A stretch of DNA of 64,000 bases from Amaurobius ferox (lineage: Eukaryota > Arthropoda > Arachnida > Araneae > Amaurobiidae). Shown in pieces: positions 33,211 to 44,565 of this stretch. The notes beneath the pieces were generated by a model. It was not told the DNA's origin and searched no databases. It was given only the letters and a program-made list of their open reading frames with translations. Where the stretch lies: contig OX578145.1 of the NCBI GenBank assembly GCA_951213105.1, forward strand, positions 120,015,239-120,079,238, given 5' to 3'. Position 1 is the first letter of the stretch; each line of letters opens with the position of its first letter. The position numbers were made by a program, and so were the translations under genes.

Positions 33211-33459
33211 CAGTGGCGGCTCGTAACTTCAGGAATGGGTAAAGTAGAGTCAGTGGCGGGATTCTCCTCCTCCTCCTCCATAACGAATATCATTAAAACA
33301 CATCACGCTACTGGAACAAGTGCTGTCAAATATTTTCTAAAAATAGCCAAATTAATCTGAAAAATTTGCCAAATAATAATAATAACTCATTTAGCCGGTA
33401 ACTTGAAGTCAAGCAGGACTTATCTGGCGTCACCTACTTCACCTCACCAGTCGCCACTG
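33211..33459. mobile_element. hAT-like MITE
   Basis: Ends are CAGTGGCGGCTCG and AGTCGCCACTG. They are flanked by 8-bp direct repeats GGAAACAG (33203-33210) and GGAGACAG (33460-33467), one mismatch. An 8-bp duplication with CAGTGGCG-type ends is typical of hAT elements. The internal frame 33178-33360 crosses the left end and contains TCC repeats, so it is not a gene. Confidence 0.8.
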
Positions 33460-33663
33460 GGAGACAGTGGCTATTTATAAAAAATCTGCAACCAAACAAC
33501 TCTAAGTATGCATTATTTTAAGAACTTATTAAATTTGGTGGACGAATAAAAAGAAAGTGACATGGTAGCGAAATGATTTTGTAAACACTGTTCTTCAGAT
33601 TCATCTTCACGCTTTACTACTGGAAGTAAACCATGAGAAAATATGAAAATGAATAAAAAAAAA
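33460..33663. other. Unassigned spacer
   Basis: AT-rich, no recognised element. Confidence 0.3.
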
Positions 33664-33816
33664 TCTGATGTGGGCAGTACATGACTTTCCCTGCAGACTC
33701 ATAATCACGTTCTAATTCAATAAATTAGTTTAATGGCACAAAATAACACCCATAATTATTTTAAATGACACGGAATTTGAACTTTTATTGCAGTTTTCAT
33801 TTGGTAATTGGACTTA
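33664..33816 (+). repeat. Repeat B 5'-end fragment
   Basis: TCTGATGTGGGCAGTACATG, ACTTTCCCTGCAG and about 110 further bases match the 5' part of repeat B. It stops exactly where the next, oppositely oriented B copy starts. Confidence 0.75.
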
Positions 33817-34574
33817 TTACTTTCCCTGCAATACATGGTAATGTAGAGAGAAAGTATTGGAATCATGTCGAAAATCGCAACTCGAGTTTTCACTGATCTA
33901 TGCGTTTCAAGACCTCTAGAATACGAAAAAACTATTTTTAGCGTGACGTCTGTGTGTGTGTCTCTCTGTGTGTCTGTCTGTCTGTGCAGATTTTGTATCC
34001 ACTCTAACTAAAAAACTAATGGACCGAATTTCATAAAATTTGGTAGGTAAATCACTTATGGGCGAATTTGGTGTTGATTAGTTTTTGGTACGATTCGGGA
34101 TAAAAAACCCCCGCATTTTTTGCGAAATGGCCCGCAAAAGCCTGTATCCACTCTAGTTGAAAAACTAATAGACCGAATTTAACAAAATTCAGTAGACAAG
34201 TCGCTTGTGGGTCACCCTGGTGCTGACTAGATTTTGGTATGATTCGGAAAAAATAACCTGCTTTTTTTTTGCAAAATGGCCCGCAAAAATCGCAAAAATC
34301 TAAAATAAAAACTACGTATGCTGAAATATATCCATTAAATGCTTGTTTGATGCCTAATTTTTAATGAAGAAAATAATAAGACCAAACCTAATACACTAGG
34401 ACTAGCCGTTCTCGAGATATTTTAGTTTTGTCGTATTTTCTCTACGCCACCTTTAAAAATAAGTCCAGTTACAAAATGAGATCGAAAATTGAATTAAAAG
34501 TGAATTAAATTTAATTAAAATAAAGAGAACGTGGATATAAGTCTGTAGGGAAACTCAAGTGCTATCCACATCAA
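33817..34574 (-). mobile_element. Repeat B copy
   Basis: Hairpin end TTACTTTCCCTGCAATACAT on the left, GT microsatellite near 33950-33985, and CCACATCAAATTT on the right. It is nearly complete, with a slightly degenerate 5' terminus. Confidence 0.82.
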
Positions 34575-34580
34575 ATTTTT

Positions 34581-35219
34581 TTCAAAGGTGACGAAGCGAA
34601 AATGTGAAAAACTAAAATATCTCGAAAACGACTAGTTTTAGTGTAATGGGGTTAGATTTATTCTTTTTGTCGTCAAGAATTACTTATAAAACAAGCATTT
34701 AATTGATAATTCTGAGCATACGTAGTTTTTTTACGTTTCCTATTTGTAATTTTGACGATTTTTGCGGGCTATTTCGCAAAAAAGGCAGGCTACTTTTTTC
34801 CGAAAAGTACCAAAATCTAAGCAGCAGCAGAGTAACCCACACGTGACTTATCTAACAAATTTTGTAAAATTTGGTGCATTAGTTTTTCAACTAGAGTGGA
34901 TATAGACAGTTTTCCGGGCCATTTTCAAAAACGGCGCGTTTTTTTATTCCGAATCGTACAAAAATCTAATCAGCACCAGGGTCAGCCACAATGGACTTAC
35001 CTACTAAATGTTATGGAATTCGGTCCATTAGTTTTTTAGTTAGAGTGAATACATACATTACACAGATAGACAGACACACACACAGACATCACGCTAAAAA
35101 TAGTTTTTTCGTATTCTAGAGGTCTCGAAACGCGTAGACCCGTCGAGAACTCGAGTTGCGATTTTCGGCATGATTCCAATACTTTCCATATACATTACCA
35201 TGTACTGCAGGGAAAGTAA
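34581..35219 (+). repeat. Repeat B copy lacking its 5' end
   Basis: In forward orientation it runs from the GTGACGAAGCGAAAATG region to the hairpin CATGTACTGCAGGGAAAGTAA. With the previous copy it forms a tail-to-tail inverted pair about 1.4 kb long, so this DNA can fold back. Confidence 0.82.
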
Positions 35220-35630
35220 AAATTTGTATGTTAGTTTGCTTGTTCTTCTGATGGTCTCGAAGAGTAACAACTCAGGGATCTACTGTTAAGAAATTATCTA
35301 CCTCTACTGTGATAGTACAGGTCAGTTCTTTAGACAGGGCTTTTGTACAGAATTTTCGTAACAAAATGAGTGAAACAATTCCTATTACACTAGAATAGAC
35401 CGTTCTCGAGATATTATAAAATTTTTAATTTTTCCCGATGTTGCGTCATTTTAAAATGTACGAAAAAAGAAAATTATTATAAAATCACATATTCGATGTG
35501 TAAGGTTTTTATTCAAGTGAGCTTTTGAGTGATAAACTCAAATTCATTTATATATCTCCACAAAGGGGAAAAAATTAATTTTACTCTGTAGAAAAAGTCA
35601 AGTGATGCCCACATCCGATTTTTTTCTTTT
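35220..35630 (-). repeat. Distant repeat B relative
   Basis: It keeps the CCGTTCTCGAGATATTATAA and AAAGTCAAGTGATGCCCACA phrases and a final CATCCGATTTTTT, but the interior has diverged. No gene is seen. Confidence 0.5.
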
Positions 35631-35631
35631 T

Positions 35632-35912
35632 CTTCTTAAACTCAGACCGTCCGACCTACCCGAAGGTGTAAGGTATCACTTTGGATGACCGAGGCAGTGC
35701 CACTCAATTTAGACCGGAACCCCGTGGGGGGTGGCATCCACAGGGACCGTATACTCTCCCCCCCTTACTAACAACCTTTCGGAAGGATTTACGAACTCAC
35801 ATATTTAAAGTGCCCGCGTGAACGCTGGAACAGTTTGGGCAGCGCCGGAAAGAATTTGGGTCATTCGGGTGCAATTCCCAAGAGTTAACCACTGGGCCTG
35901 TCCCACCCCCAA
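35632..35912 (-). mobile_element. Old SINE copy with tRNA-type head
   Basis: The body is the same as in the 5S/tRNA SINE (ACTCAGACCGTCCGACCTAC, TTTAGACCGGAACCCCGTGG) but more diverged. The head region on the minus strand (GGCCCAGTGGTTAACTCTTG) is tRNA-like and no 5S sequence is present. Confidence 0.7.
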
Positions 35913-35915
35913 TTT

Positions 35916-36663
35916 TTACTTTCCCTACAATACATGGTAATGTATAGGGAAAGTATTGGAATCATGTCGAAAATCGCAACTCGAGTTTTCCAGATCTACA
36001 CGTTTCAAGATCTCTAGCATACGAAAAAACCATTTTTAGCGTGAAGTCTGTCTGTGTGTCTGTCTGTCTGTGCAGATTTTGTATCCACTCTAACTAAAAA
36101 ACTAATGGACCGAATTTCACAAAATTTGGTAGGTAAGTCACTTGTGAGCAGCGAGTGTGGTGCTGATTAGTTTTGGGTACGATTTGGAATAAAACAACCC
36201 GCCTTTTTTTGCGAAATGGCCCGCAAAAGCTTGTATACACTGTAACTGAGAAACTACTGGACCGAATTTCACAAATTTCGGTAGAAGAGTCACTTGTGGG
36301 TTACCCTGGTGCTGATTAGATTTTGGTTCGATTCGGAAAAAAATAACCTGCTTTTTTTGCAAAATGGCCCGCAAAAATCGTCAAAATCTAAACTAAAGAA
36401 CTAGGTATACTCAAATATATCCATTAAATGCTCGTTTAATACGTAATTTTTAACGACGAAAATAATAAGACCAACCCCATTACACTAGGATTAGCCGTTC
36501 TCGAGATATTTTAGTTTTCCGTATTTTCTCTACGCCACCTTTGAAAATAAGTCCGGTTACCGAATGAGAACGAAAATTGAATTAAAAGTGAAATAAATTT
36601 AATTAAAATAAAAAGAACGTTAATATAAGTCTGCAGGGAAAGTCATGTGCTGCCCACATCAGA
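35916..36663 (-). mobile_element. Repeat B copy (complete)
   Basis: The left hairpin is TTACTTTCCCTACAATACAT...TATAGGGAAAGT and the right terminus is TGCAGGGAAAGTCATGTGCT then GCCCACATCAGA. The reading frame 36138-36374 on the minus strand contains the two half-units (FVKFGPVVSQLQ) and is repeat-derived. Confidence 0.85.
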
Positions 36664-37337
36664 TTTTTTATCTTGTGAATATTACCATTTCTTCAAACTA
36701 AATTTTTCTGAAGCATTATTCCTTGAGTTACATTTTAAAAATCTAAAATCAGCACCGCTGTCAGCTAAAATTACCGAATCACAAATTTTAACTAAGCTGC
36801 AAAACCAAGAATCTAATTTTCAGTCGGACGCTAAGGAAGCACATAATTAGCTCCCTTTTTATGCCGGAACTGTCGCCGCTGAGTTCCGCTTGGGGACGCC
36901 GAGAACTCGAGAAACTTCAATTTAATTAGATCTGGAGAACACAAAGCGATGATTGGAGGGTTCTATCTTACGAAACGGCACAAGTCAAGAGACTGAGATA
37001 GATTAACATTATGGGCAGCAGGGGAGAACGAATTTCGGTTTTCCAAGAATAGACAAAATAATGTTAACGGTAACCGAGAACAAAATCGCTTCCTTCTTTC
37101 GAAATTGCCTTAGTTTGATGAGAAGCTATTAAGTGTTTTAAGAATCGCTTTTGCATCGAGGGTGGGCAAATAGTTTAATTCGGTGGAAGTTTGGAATTTT
37201 TTCCTTTCACTTCGTAGATAGTACAATGTATGGGCTGAAAAAATAGTTTTGCTTTAACGTAATGGTTTGTAAAAATTGTGAACACTCATCGGAGAAAACC
37301 TTGATATTTTAAATTAAAAAGAAAATTCTCTTACTGC
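36664..37337. other. Single-copy stretch with a short open frame
   Basis: No repeat is recognised. An open frame continues out of the repeat B end to a stop at about 36850, rich in Ser, Lys and Gln (SAKITESQILTKLQ). It lacks clear splice signals at its left edge. It could be a chance frame, or an exon into which repeat B was inserted. Confidence 0.3.
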
Positions 37338-37349
37338 TGACTGGGGGGT

Positions 37350-37731
37350 TGTTGTTAAGACCCAGACCGTCCGACCTACCAGAAAGGTGTAAGGTAACTG
37401 TTTGGACGGCAGGGAAGTGTCACCCAATTTAGACCGGAACCCAGTGGGGGAGGCATCCACAGGGACCGTACCCTCCTTCCCCTACCACCAACCTCTTGGA
37501 AGGACTTACGGACCCACATGTTTAACGTGATCGTACTCCGCATAAACACGGCGGCAGTTGTGGCAGAGTGCAAATCCAGCGCGCAAACCACCGGGCTATC
37601 GCGCCCGAAATGTGCCAAGAGCATGCGGTGTTCCCAGGTGGTCACCCACCCAAGTACTAACCGCACCCGATGCTGCCTGACTTCGGTGATGTAACGAGAA
37701 CTGGTCTTTTCAGCAGGGTACCGCCGTTGGC
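37350..37731 (-). mobile_element. SINE with 5S rRNA head
   Basis: The 5S head is on the right (about 37615-37731 on the minus strand), followed by a B-box-less tRNA piece, the shared body and a short AACAACAAC tail. The 12-bp duplication TGACTGGGGGGT lies at 37338-37349 and 37737-37748. Five extra bases (ATTGT) stand between the 5S end and the right duplication. Confidence 0.9.
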
Positions 37732-37830
37732 ATTGTTGACTGGGGGGTGGAATATTTGAAAAAAATTTCAAAATGTTAAAAAATGATTCAATGAATGGCA
37801 CATATTAATAATAAAGTTAATAAATCTCTG

Positions 37831-38370
37831 TTTAAAGCAACATCCTACATAAAATTAATAATGTCAACTGGTTTCGAAGGCAAAGGACAGACTTCTTCGT
37901 CAGGATAAATAAGAATAAGCAACCATAACGAGTTAAGGTTGCTTATTCTTAAGTAAAATCTTAAGACTATTCTTAAGTTAAGTAAAATCTGCAACTGCCT
38001 AGACGTAGTTTATGAAACTTTTTAAAATAAAATGAAACCACAGCAAATAAAATATAAAATTCACAAAACAATCCAAATCAGGTAAGAGAAAAGTGAGAAC
38101 ATACAAAGAGGACGAAATACAAAATAAAATAAAATGGTTCCACGTGCTGAGGTTGAAAAATTTGTAGTAGTATAAAATACGTACAACTCAAACTGCTAAT
38201 GTAATAAAACTAATAAAATTCGCTTTAGCAAATTACGAATTTCAACAAAACTAATAAAACTTGTTTCAACGAGTGAAGATTACACTTTTTGTTTGAACTG
38301 ACGAAGAAGACGGTTTTCTGCCTTTGAAACTGATTGACTCTATTAAATTTTGCGTCGGATGTTGCTTTAA
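37831..38370. repeat. Element with imperfect inverted ends of about 75 bp
   Basis: The left end has TTTAAAGCAACATCC and GGCAAAGGACAGACTTCTTC; the right end has GACGAAGAAGACGG, TGCCTTTGAAAC and GGATGTTGCTTTAA in complementary order. A perfect inner hairpin (AGAATAAGCAACC with its complement) lies at 37909-37947. No coding sequence is present. It is probably a MITE. Confidence 0.65.
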
Positions 38371-39075
38371 GCGAAGTTTTATTAGTTTTATTGCATTAGA
38401 AGCAGTTTGAGCCGTACGTATGAATTATTAAGTACGTTCAGCTCAAACGTACTGAAATTTTATTTAGTACAATGAAACGTGTGTAAAGTTTAGAAAAACT
38501 TTCTGTATGTCACTCATTAAAAAACATGAACAATTTATTTGAAAATGATGTACATTTTCCATTTTCGACCTTGTGTTAAACTTTGTAGAAATATTTTGAC
38601 CGAAAATTTAAATTAATTATACGGAATTTTGGCATAGAAATGCACTTCGACTGCTGATTAGAAGTCTACTATGATATAGAAAAGCTCCGTATAAAACAAC
38701 ATGTTATAAAAAAGAAAACTGAAGATAAAAAAACAACGTTTTTTTATTTCCATTAGAAAGCAAGAAAAACTGCGGTAAATCCTGTTCGATGGAGACGAAA
38801 TGATTTTTAGTGAATAACATTTTGTAATACTTTGTAATATCGATAAAAAAACTATCCAAAATCTGATTATATACATTTATAATGCTTTCAAAGAGTTACA
38901 AATTCTTGCTTATTGTTTATAGCTATCACTTTTGATTTTTAAGATATAAGCATTACAATCCTGAAAACGTAAAAATTTCACACATCTGCAACTTAACAAG
39001 ACACTGACTCGTAATCTATAACAGCTGTTTTTAAAAATAAATATAGATTCAGAAATTAAATTTCCTCATACATAT
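38371..39075. other. Unassigned AT-rich sequence
   Basis: TTTTTAAGATATAAGCATTA at 38935-38955 faintly resembles the complement of 57040-57090. No gene is seen. Confidence 0.35.
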
Positions 39076-39149
39076 TTTTGTCGCTTACTATTTATATCTA
39101 TCTTTTACAGTTTACTATGTATTTCGAGGGAAAGTTAGAAAAATGAAAA

Positions 39150-39995
39150 TCGTTAATGTAGCGTCATTTTTGTAATTTTAACTATATTTTCGACAATCTG
39201 GGACGAAATATCGCCAAGGTGGCGATATTTTGCTAAATGAGTAGTCTAATTTGTTAAATTTATCGCCAAACGGAGAGAAGAGCTATTTTTAAATGACTCT
39301 TGGCGAATTGTTTGGCGTTAAAATACACAACTATACTCAAAATATCTTTTTCGTGAATGAAACGTACCAGATACAGAAGAATGGTGCTAGCAAATTTGTC
39401 GCATAATATTACGTATCAAAAGTGAACATGTTTCACAATAATTAATACTTTTTAAATTTTAGGTGCTTTTTAATAAATTTAGTTATAAAATGTATAATAT
39501 ATCGAGAACGGTTTATGATAGCGTTCTAAAGCTTGTATCATTCGTCTTCTAATCAAAAATTACTTAAGAGATGAGCATTTACGAAACATTATTGAAGGTT
39601 CTGATTTCTTAATGATTTTTTTTTCAAAATTTCATTCGAAAATTTGGGGATGTTACGAACATTCGACTGAGTTTAAAATCAATAGGGTTCCAGTATTCAT
39701 TGATTGTAGTATTTGCATCAAATTTCATTCAAACGTTCCATTGTTCGAGAGATATTGCATCCTCAGACTCACGGACGCCCACATACTACACTCAGGCGTT
39801 CGATTTAAGTTCAGGGATAGTTGAAATGTGCTGTTCCGTCGAACATTCGAATATTCGAATTCGAATGTTCGACTTTGTCACAATACTTTGCCTCCCGGCT
39901 GTCCAAACGGTTACCTTACACCTTTCTGGTAGGTCGGACGGTCTGGGTTTCAACAATACTTTCCCTGTACATTACAATGTATATAGGGAAAGTAA
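39150..39995 (+). mobile_element. Old repeat A copy carrying a SINE tail insertion
   Basis: It retains the GGCGATATTTTGC hairpin block, the CATTCGACTGAGTTTAAAATC block and the hairpin end, here written CTTTCCCTGTAC...GGGAAAGTAA, intermediate between A and B. The 5' terminus is lost. A 63-bp SINE fragment splits the copy just before the hairpin. Confidence 0.7.
39890..39952 (+). mobile_element. 3'-end SINE fragment with 10-bp target duplication
   Basis: GCCTCCCGGCTGTCCAAACG through GGTCTGGGTTTCAA equals only the last about 60 bases of the 5S/tRNA SINE. ACAATACTTT flanks it on both sides (39880-39889 and 39953-39962). This is a severely 5'-truncated retroposition event. Confidence 0.88.
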
Positions 39996-40614
39996 AAACG
40001 ATAAGTCAAAAGTTAGTATATTTGTTTAGTATTTATTTATAACTATTAAATAAATAAATAAAAAAAAGGAAATAAGAACTTCAAAATAATATAAAAATAC
40101 TGTTTAGAAGAATCACAGAAATTCTCATTCAGGATCAATTAGGTATTCTTGTGTGGCTACTCTTTACCTTTACTGGGCAACAACAGAACGATGAGATTTC
40201 AACCAAGTTTGAACATGGAAATTTGAATTCCGTAAGTTTAATGAGGGATTTTTAAAAAAATTTAATTTAATTTTGTTTCATAACCCAGGCCGTCTAGCTC
40301 ACCCAAATGGTATGGAGCAGTTACAGGGGACGGTCGGAAAAAACACAGAAATTACAATACACAAACATACGAAGACAATATATATAGAAATACAATACAG
40401 ACAGAAAACAACACAAAAGAAAACATAAAAAAAAAACACTTTTGAAAACAATTGGAATTGATATAAAATATAAGGTAAGTTCAAATAATTTAAAATCCCC
40501 ATTGCAAAGAAAATTCGTTTTAAATAAAAAAGCAGAAATTTTAAAAACTCCTTTTAAATAATAAATTACAATCAAATTAGAGACGCCAAAATACTATTAA
40601 ACGCATTAAAAAAA
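39996..40614. other. Mostly unassigned; SINE-tail-like fragment
   Basis: CCCAGGCCGTCTAGCTCACC near 40284-40303 resembles the complement of the SINE 3' end. Polypurine/A-rich tracts near 40430. No gene is seen. Confidence 0.35.
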
Positions 40615-41347
40615 CTGATGTGGGCAGCACATGACTTTCCTTATATAACGCAATGAATTTACTACTTTTACAGCAAAAAAAAAAATAGGTTACTCTTATA
40701 GTAGATACTTATATTCTTTCCAAGATATTGAATTTTCGTCAATTAGTCATCATTTTTATTGATTTAGCGTCATTTTTATCCATTCGGCGAGATTTTCGTT
40801 AATTTGGCAACATTTAAAAAGTCACCAAGTTCGCGACATTTTGTCAAATTCATCGCCAAAATCTCGCCAAACATTATGGACGTAGAAATAAGTTATTCTT
40901 ATAGCAGATAAATGGCTATTGGTGTTTAAGTACAAAAGTATTACCTAAAGTATATTTTCTCATGAATGGAACGAGCTAGATCAATGAGAATGATGTCACC
41001 AAATTTATCGGATGATATTACATATGAAAAGAAATGTGATTTTTTGATACATTTTTTTTAAAAATGTGTAAAATCGCAATGATTCATGCTAGCGTTCTAA
41101 GTTTACGTCAATCGTTTTCTAAGGAAAAATTACATAAGAAATGCCTATTTACGTAACTTTATTAAAGGTTTTCATTTTTTGTGGTTTTTTTCAAAATTTC
41201 ACTCTAAAATTTAGGGGGGGGGGGGGTTGAACATTCGATTGCGTTTAAAAACAATAGGCTTCCAGTATTCACAGATTGTGATTTTTGTACCAAATTTCAT
41301 TTGAATCGCTCCATTCGTTCATCAGATATCGTCTCCACGGACTCATT

Positions 41348-41383
<36 letters not shown>

Positions 41384-41510
41384 TCACCTCAGAAATGTTT
41401 GATTCTTGATCAGGAATGCTTGAAACGTGCCCTCCCGTCACAAACTCGAATTCGAATTTTCGACCCCGTCACAATATTTCCCTTATACATTATGTATATA
41501 AGGAAAGTAA
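40615..41510 (+). mobile_element. Repeat A copy
   Basis: Complete apart from a one-base change at the 5' end (ACTGATGTGGGC). The internal microsatellite is expanded to about 14 CA units at 41350-41379, and there is a G-run of about 13 at 41214-41227. The 3' hairpin ends GGAAAGTAA. Confidence 0.85.
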
Positions 41511-41731
41511 AAAGCATAAAATATAACAATAGAAAAATTTACAGTACAGTATAAAATATAACAATAGAAAAATTTACAGAAACAGCATAAAATCAGAAAA
41601 AAAATACTTTCATGAAGTAGTTGTCAATTTGATCATGATCAATCCTGCAGGAAAGAGATCAAATAATTTCAGACAGATGTATTGAGTTAAGGTAATGGTG
41701 GATCCTGTAGTTTAATAAAGAATAAACTTAC

Positions 41732-42082
41732 CACATGTTCGATAAGAAAACTGAATTCTTTTGCAATTGATATAAAATTCATTCTGGTGACGCTTGTATT
41801 CAGAACTGCAATTTTGGAAAAAGTTCTTAAATGCTTTATATATGTGACCATGTTGCTATCATTAGCTAAATAATCACCATCATTACCTAAATAGTCACCA
41901 TCATTAGCTAAATAATCAATGATAGCATTTAAACATTTTGAGAAAGATAAACTAAAACGTTTACAGGGAAATTCTATTTCATTTTCTACGAATCTAAGAT
42001 CCATTTCAGATGTCCATTCGCTTCGTTCAAAACTTTGCAATCCCTTAATAACGTTTGAAGACGAAATTCCTTCAGTAGAAAT
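41732..42082 (-). CDS. Candidate internal host exon, 117 codons
   Basis: On the minus strand an AG acceptor (AAAATGTATAG) precedes an open frame of 117 codons that ends exactly at GTG followed by the consensus donor GTAAGT. The length of 351 is divisible by three, giving a phase-symmetric exon. The frame starts ISTEGISSSNVIKGLQSFER and includes a threefold 7-residue repeat of the type DYLANDG, then SNMVTYIKHLRTFSKIAVL and TRMNFISIAKEFSFLIEHV. The residue mix looks like a helical host protein, not repeat noise. The polypyrimidine tract before the acceptor is weak. I do not recognise the family. Neighbouring exons were not identified within the window. Confidence 0.45.
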
Positions 42083-42110
42083 CTATACATTTTAAATATA
42101 ACTCTCAATA

Positions 42111-42324
42111 TACAGGGTGTCCCAAAAAGATATAAACGCGCTTTAATTCTTTACCTGTTGGAGATAAGTGGGCAATGCAAATCGCAAAAATGTTGAAAGT
42201 ACGGTAGGAAATAACACTACGTTAATGAAATAGTCCTCCCATTCATTTTCAAAAAGTCACACATTTTAAATTTTTATACGACCCCCTCAGACAAATTGGA
42301 TCAATCAGAACATTTTTATTCTTA
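42111..42324. repeat. Fragment of a CAGGGTGTCCC-type element
   Basis: It starts TACAGGGTGTCCCAAAAAGA, a transposon terminus, directly upstream of the candidate exon. Its interior (TTTATACGACCCCCTCAG) resembles 16709-16730. The other end is missing; repeat H starts at 42325. Confidence 0.5.
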
Positions 42325-42990
42325 ACTAGCAGCATACCCGTTCTTCGTACGGAGTATATAATATAAAGAAACTTATAATTCGCAATTATGTGCAAATTCT
42401 GTTAAAATATTAAATTTATTGCTTCTAAAGAAAAGTTTAAGAATATCTGTTCTCACTATGCAAAATTATATTCACGGGCAGATCTGAAGAATAAAACACC
42501 CTGGTCCCTTTTGCAAGCAAATTTATAGAAAAAAGGAATTGAATCAATATATGCAACCCCGTACTACATATATTGTCGCAGATTAGAAAATATGCCTGTG
42601 CGTTAGTAGAAGATTACCCGTATTACAATACCAGTCTCAAAAATCTTTGCTAAAATAAAAGAGATGACGTAATAAATTAAAAATATCAATAATCTCCGTA
42701 CTCTTTATACCAGAAGGTCATAACTAATTCCAATATATGCCAATATATATAAAAACATATGCCAATATACCTGTACTACTTATATTCTCGTAGATTAGAA
42801 GATATTCCCGTGCATTTGTAGAAGATTACTCGTACAACGTACAATATATGAGTTTAAACATTTTTTGTCATAATAAAACAATTGCATAATAACTTCAAAA
42901 TATCAATAATCCCTGAATCAATAATCCCCGAAAATATCAAGAATAATAACGTTTAAACCTGAAGACCGTAGTTGATATTATCCAGTCAAA
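42325..42990 (+). repeat. Repeat H copy 2
   Basis: Collinear and in the same orientation as 5816-6480, with GCATACCCGTTCTTCGTACG and ATATGCCAATATACCTG shared. The copies differ by scattered substitutions and small indels. Confidence 0.8.
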
Positions 42991-43009
42991 AATGCCACAG
43001 AATGGACAT

Positions 43010-43480
43010 TCGAGGAAATTTCGAGGAAATTTCTCGGAATTCGAGGAAATTCCTTATAATTTGGTAAGTGTGCCACTTGTAATATACCCCACTGATGAAT
43101 AGATGTTGGCACGATTAAAAAAATAAGAACTAGCTTATTTTGTCAAATTACCCGCAAAGCCACCAAAATCTGAAATAAGTATGTTTAAAAGTTTTTTAAA
43201 TGCTTATTTTATACGTAATGCTTAATAATGAAATGAATGAGATCAACTGTACTACTCTAGGACGAGGCGTTTTCTAGATGTTTAGGGTTTTCTTCATTTT
43301 GAGCAGATGGCGAATTTTTAAAATGCATTAAGTTGTCCAATGAAAAAGAAAACGTATTAAAACCAAACTGGATATGCTACCAAGTAAGTATTCGTATCAA
43401 TTAGAGCAATTAAACTCAATTTAATGAATTATGAATTTGAGTCTGTAGGGAAAGTTGTGTTTTGCTCACATTAGAATTTT
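43010..43480 (-). repeat. Diverged repeat B (5' two thirds)
   Basis: It retains GTGCCACTTGTAATATACCC, ATTACCCGCAAAGCCACC and the terminal GTCTGTAGGGAAAGTTGTGT then GCTCACATTAGA. The hairpin side is missing and replaced by ATTCGAGGAAATTCC-like sequence near 43010-43050. Confidence 0.65.
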
Positions 43481-43599
43481 TTTAGTATCAATAGGTAAAA
43501 TATATATTATTTGTTTCTACCTTTTGATTATAAAATTGTTTTATTATAATAGGTGTATAATTTTGCAAAGTCCACGTAGACAATAAGATCTTGCTATTT

Positions 43600-43672
43600 C
43601 TTCCATGTAGTTCAACGGTAAAGCGTCGGTCGGCCTGTTGAATGACCCAGGGTTCGATTCCCGGTTGAGGCA
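43600..43672 (+). repeat. tRNA-derived SINE head
   Basis: A-box-like TAGTTCAACGGTAAAGC and B box GGTTCGATTCC followed by CCGGTTGAGGCAGCAAGGTT. The anticodon arm does not pair normally. Confidence 0.72.
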
Positions 43673-43974
43673 GCAAGGTTGTTTATAATGGCGCACAAAC
43701 AAATCAACGCTGTAGGTTACTACAAAGATGTCCAAGGTCTGAAAGTGACCCTATTACGACTAGGATGGATTCAGTGAACTTTGTGATATAGAGCGCCGAT
43801 TTCAGAGCGAAAAGATAACGACCACGTAGGAAGCTAACTTAGAGGATAAAAACAGCACACGGAGACTTACCTGAGGTAAAATTAGCAGGAGGTGGTCAGT
43901 TTGATTGTCAGTTGCTTGCCAATCTGACATTAGAGAATGCAGAGTTCACTTCGGCGATAAGAGCCTGCAATTTC

Positions 43975-44046
43975 GTTCTAGTAGCTCAACGGTAGAGCGT
44001 CGGCTGACCAGTTTAGAGATCCAGGGTTCGATTCCTGGTTGGGGCA
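43975..44046 (+). repeat. tRNA-derived SINE head
   Basis: A-box-like TAGCTCAACGGTAGAGC and B box GGTTCGATTCC with a T-arm CCAGG/CCTGG. Nearly identical to the head at 515-586 in the inverted copy. Confidence 0.75.
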
Positions 44047-44565
44047 GCAAGGTTCTTTACAACCCCTCATAGGAATTAAAATTTTAGATTAATTTTTGCT
44101 TTAGATTTGAAGCTTAGACAAATCAAATGACACCAAAATCAAGATTCTAATTATTGTGAAGGTGCTCGATAATTTTAATACATATCATTCAGTTAGTTCG
44201 GTGCATATTATAGATATAAAATTAAAAGTTGTATATTTGTTTCTCTGTTCTGTCAACAAATTCACAGTTGTTAACAGATTTCCTTTTAAAAGTAGCTCTT
44301 CCATATAAATAGCACTATACAAAAGATTATTTTCCGATACTTTATTTGAAGAAAATTCTATCCTGTCGCTTAGTAGAACCAAATTAAATGTGTTTATGCG
44401 GCAGACGATTTTCATTCAACATATCTTTTTTCAATAATAAAAACATGGATATAAAATTAGATTTAATAAATAAACTGTATAATACATTTGATCATGTTAT
44501 ATCAGTTACAGCCATTAGAATATAAGATATAGCAATATTTTCGAAAAAAGTGTTTTAAATTAATA

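Larger units (their letters stand above)
43560..44488 (+). mobile_element. Repeat E copy 2: element with two tRNA-like heads
   Basis: Same order as 66-1160 inverted: head (43600-43672), body, second head (43975-44046), and an AT-rich tail with the 44185-44415 minus frame that matches the 134-346 frame. It lacks the inverted duplication present in copy 1. Confidence 0.7.

Noticed and set aside
41310..41345. Hammerhead ribozyme-like CTGATGA in the antisense of repeat A
   Set aside because: The flanking stems do not form, and most copies read CTGACGAACGAATGG; coincidence.
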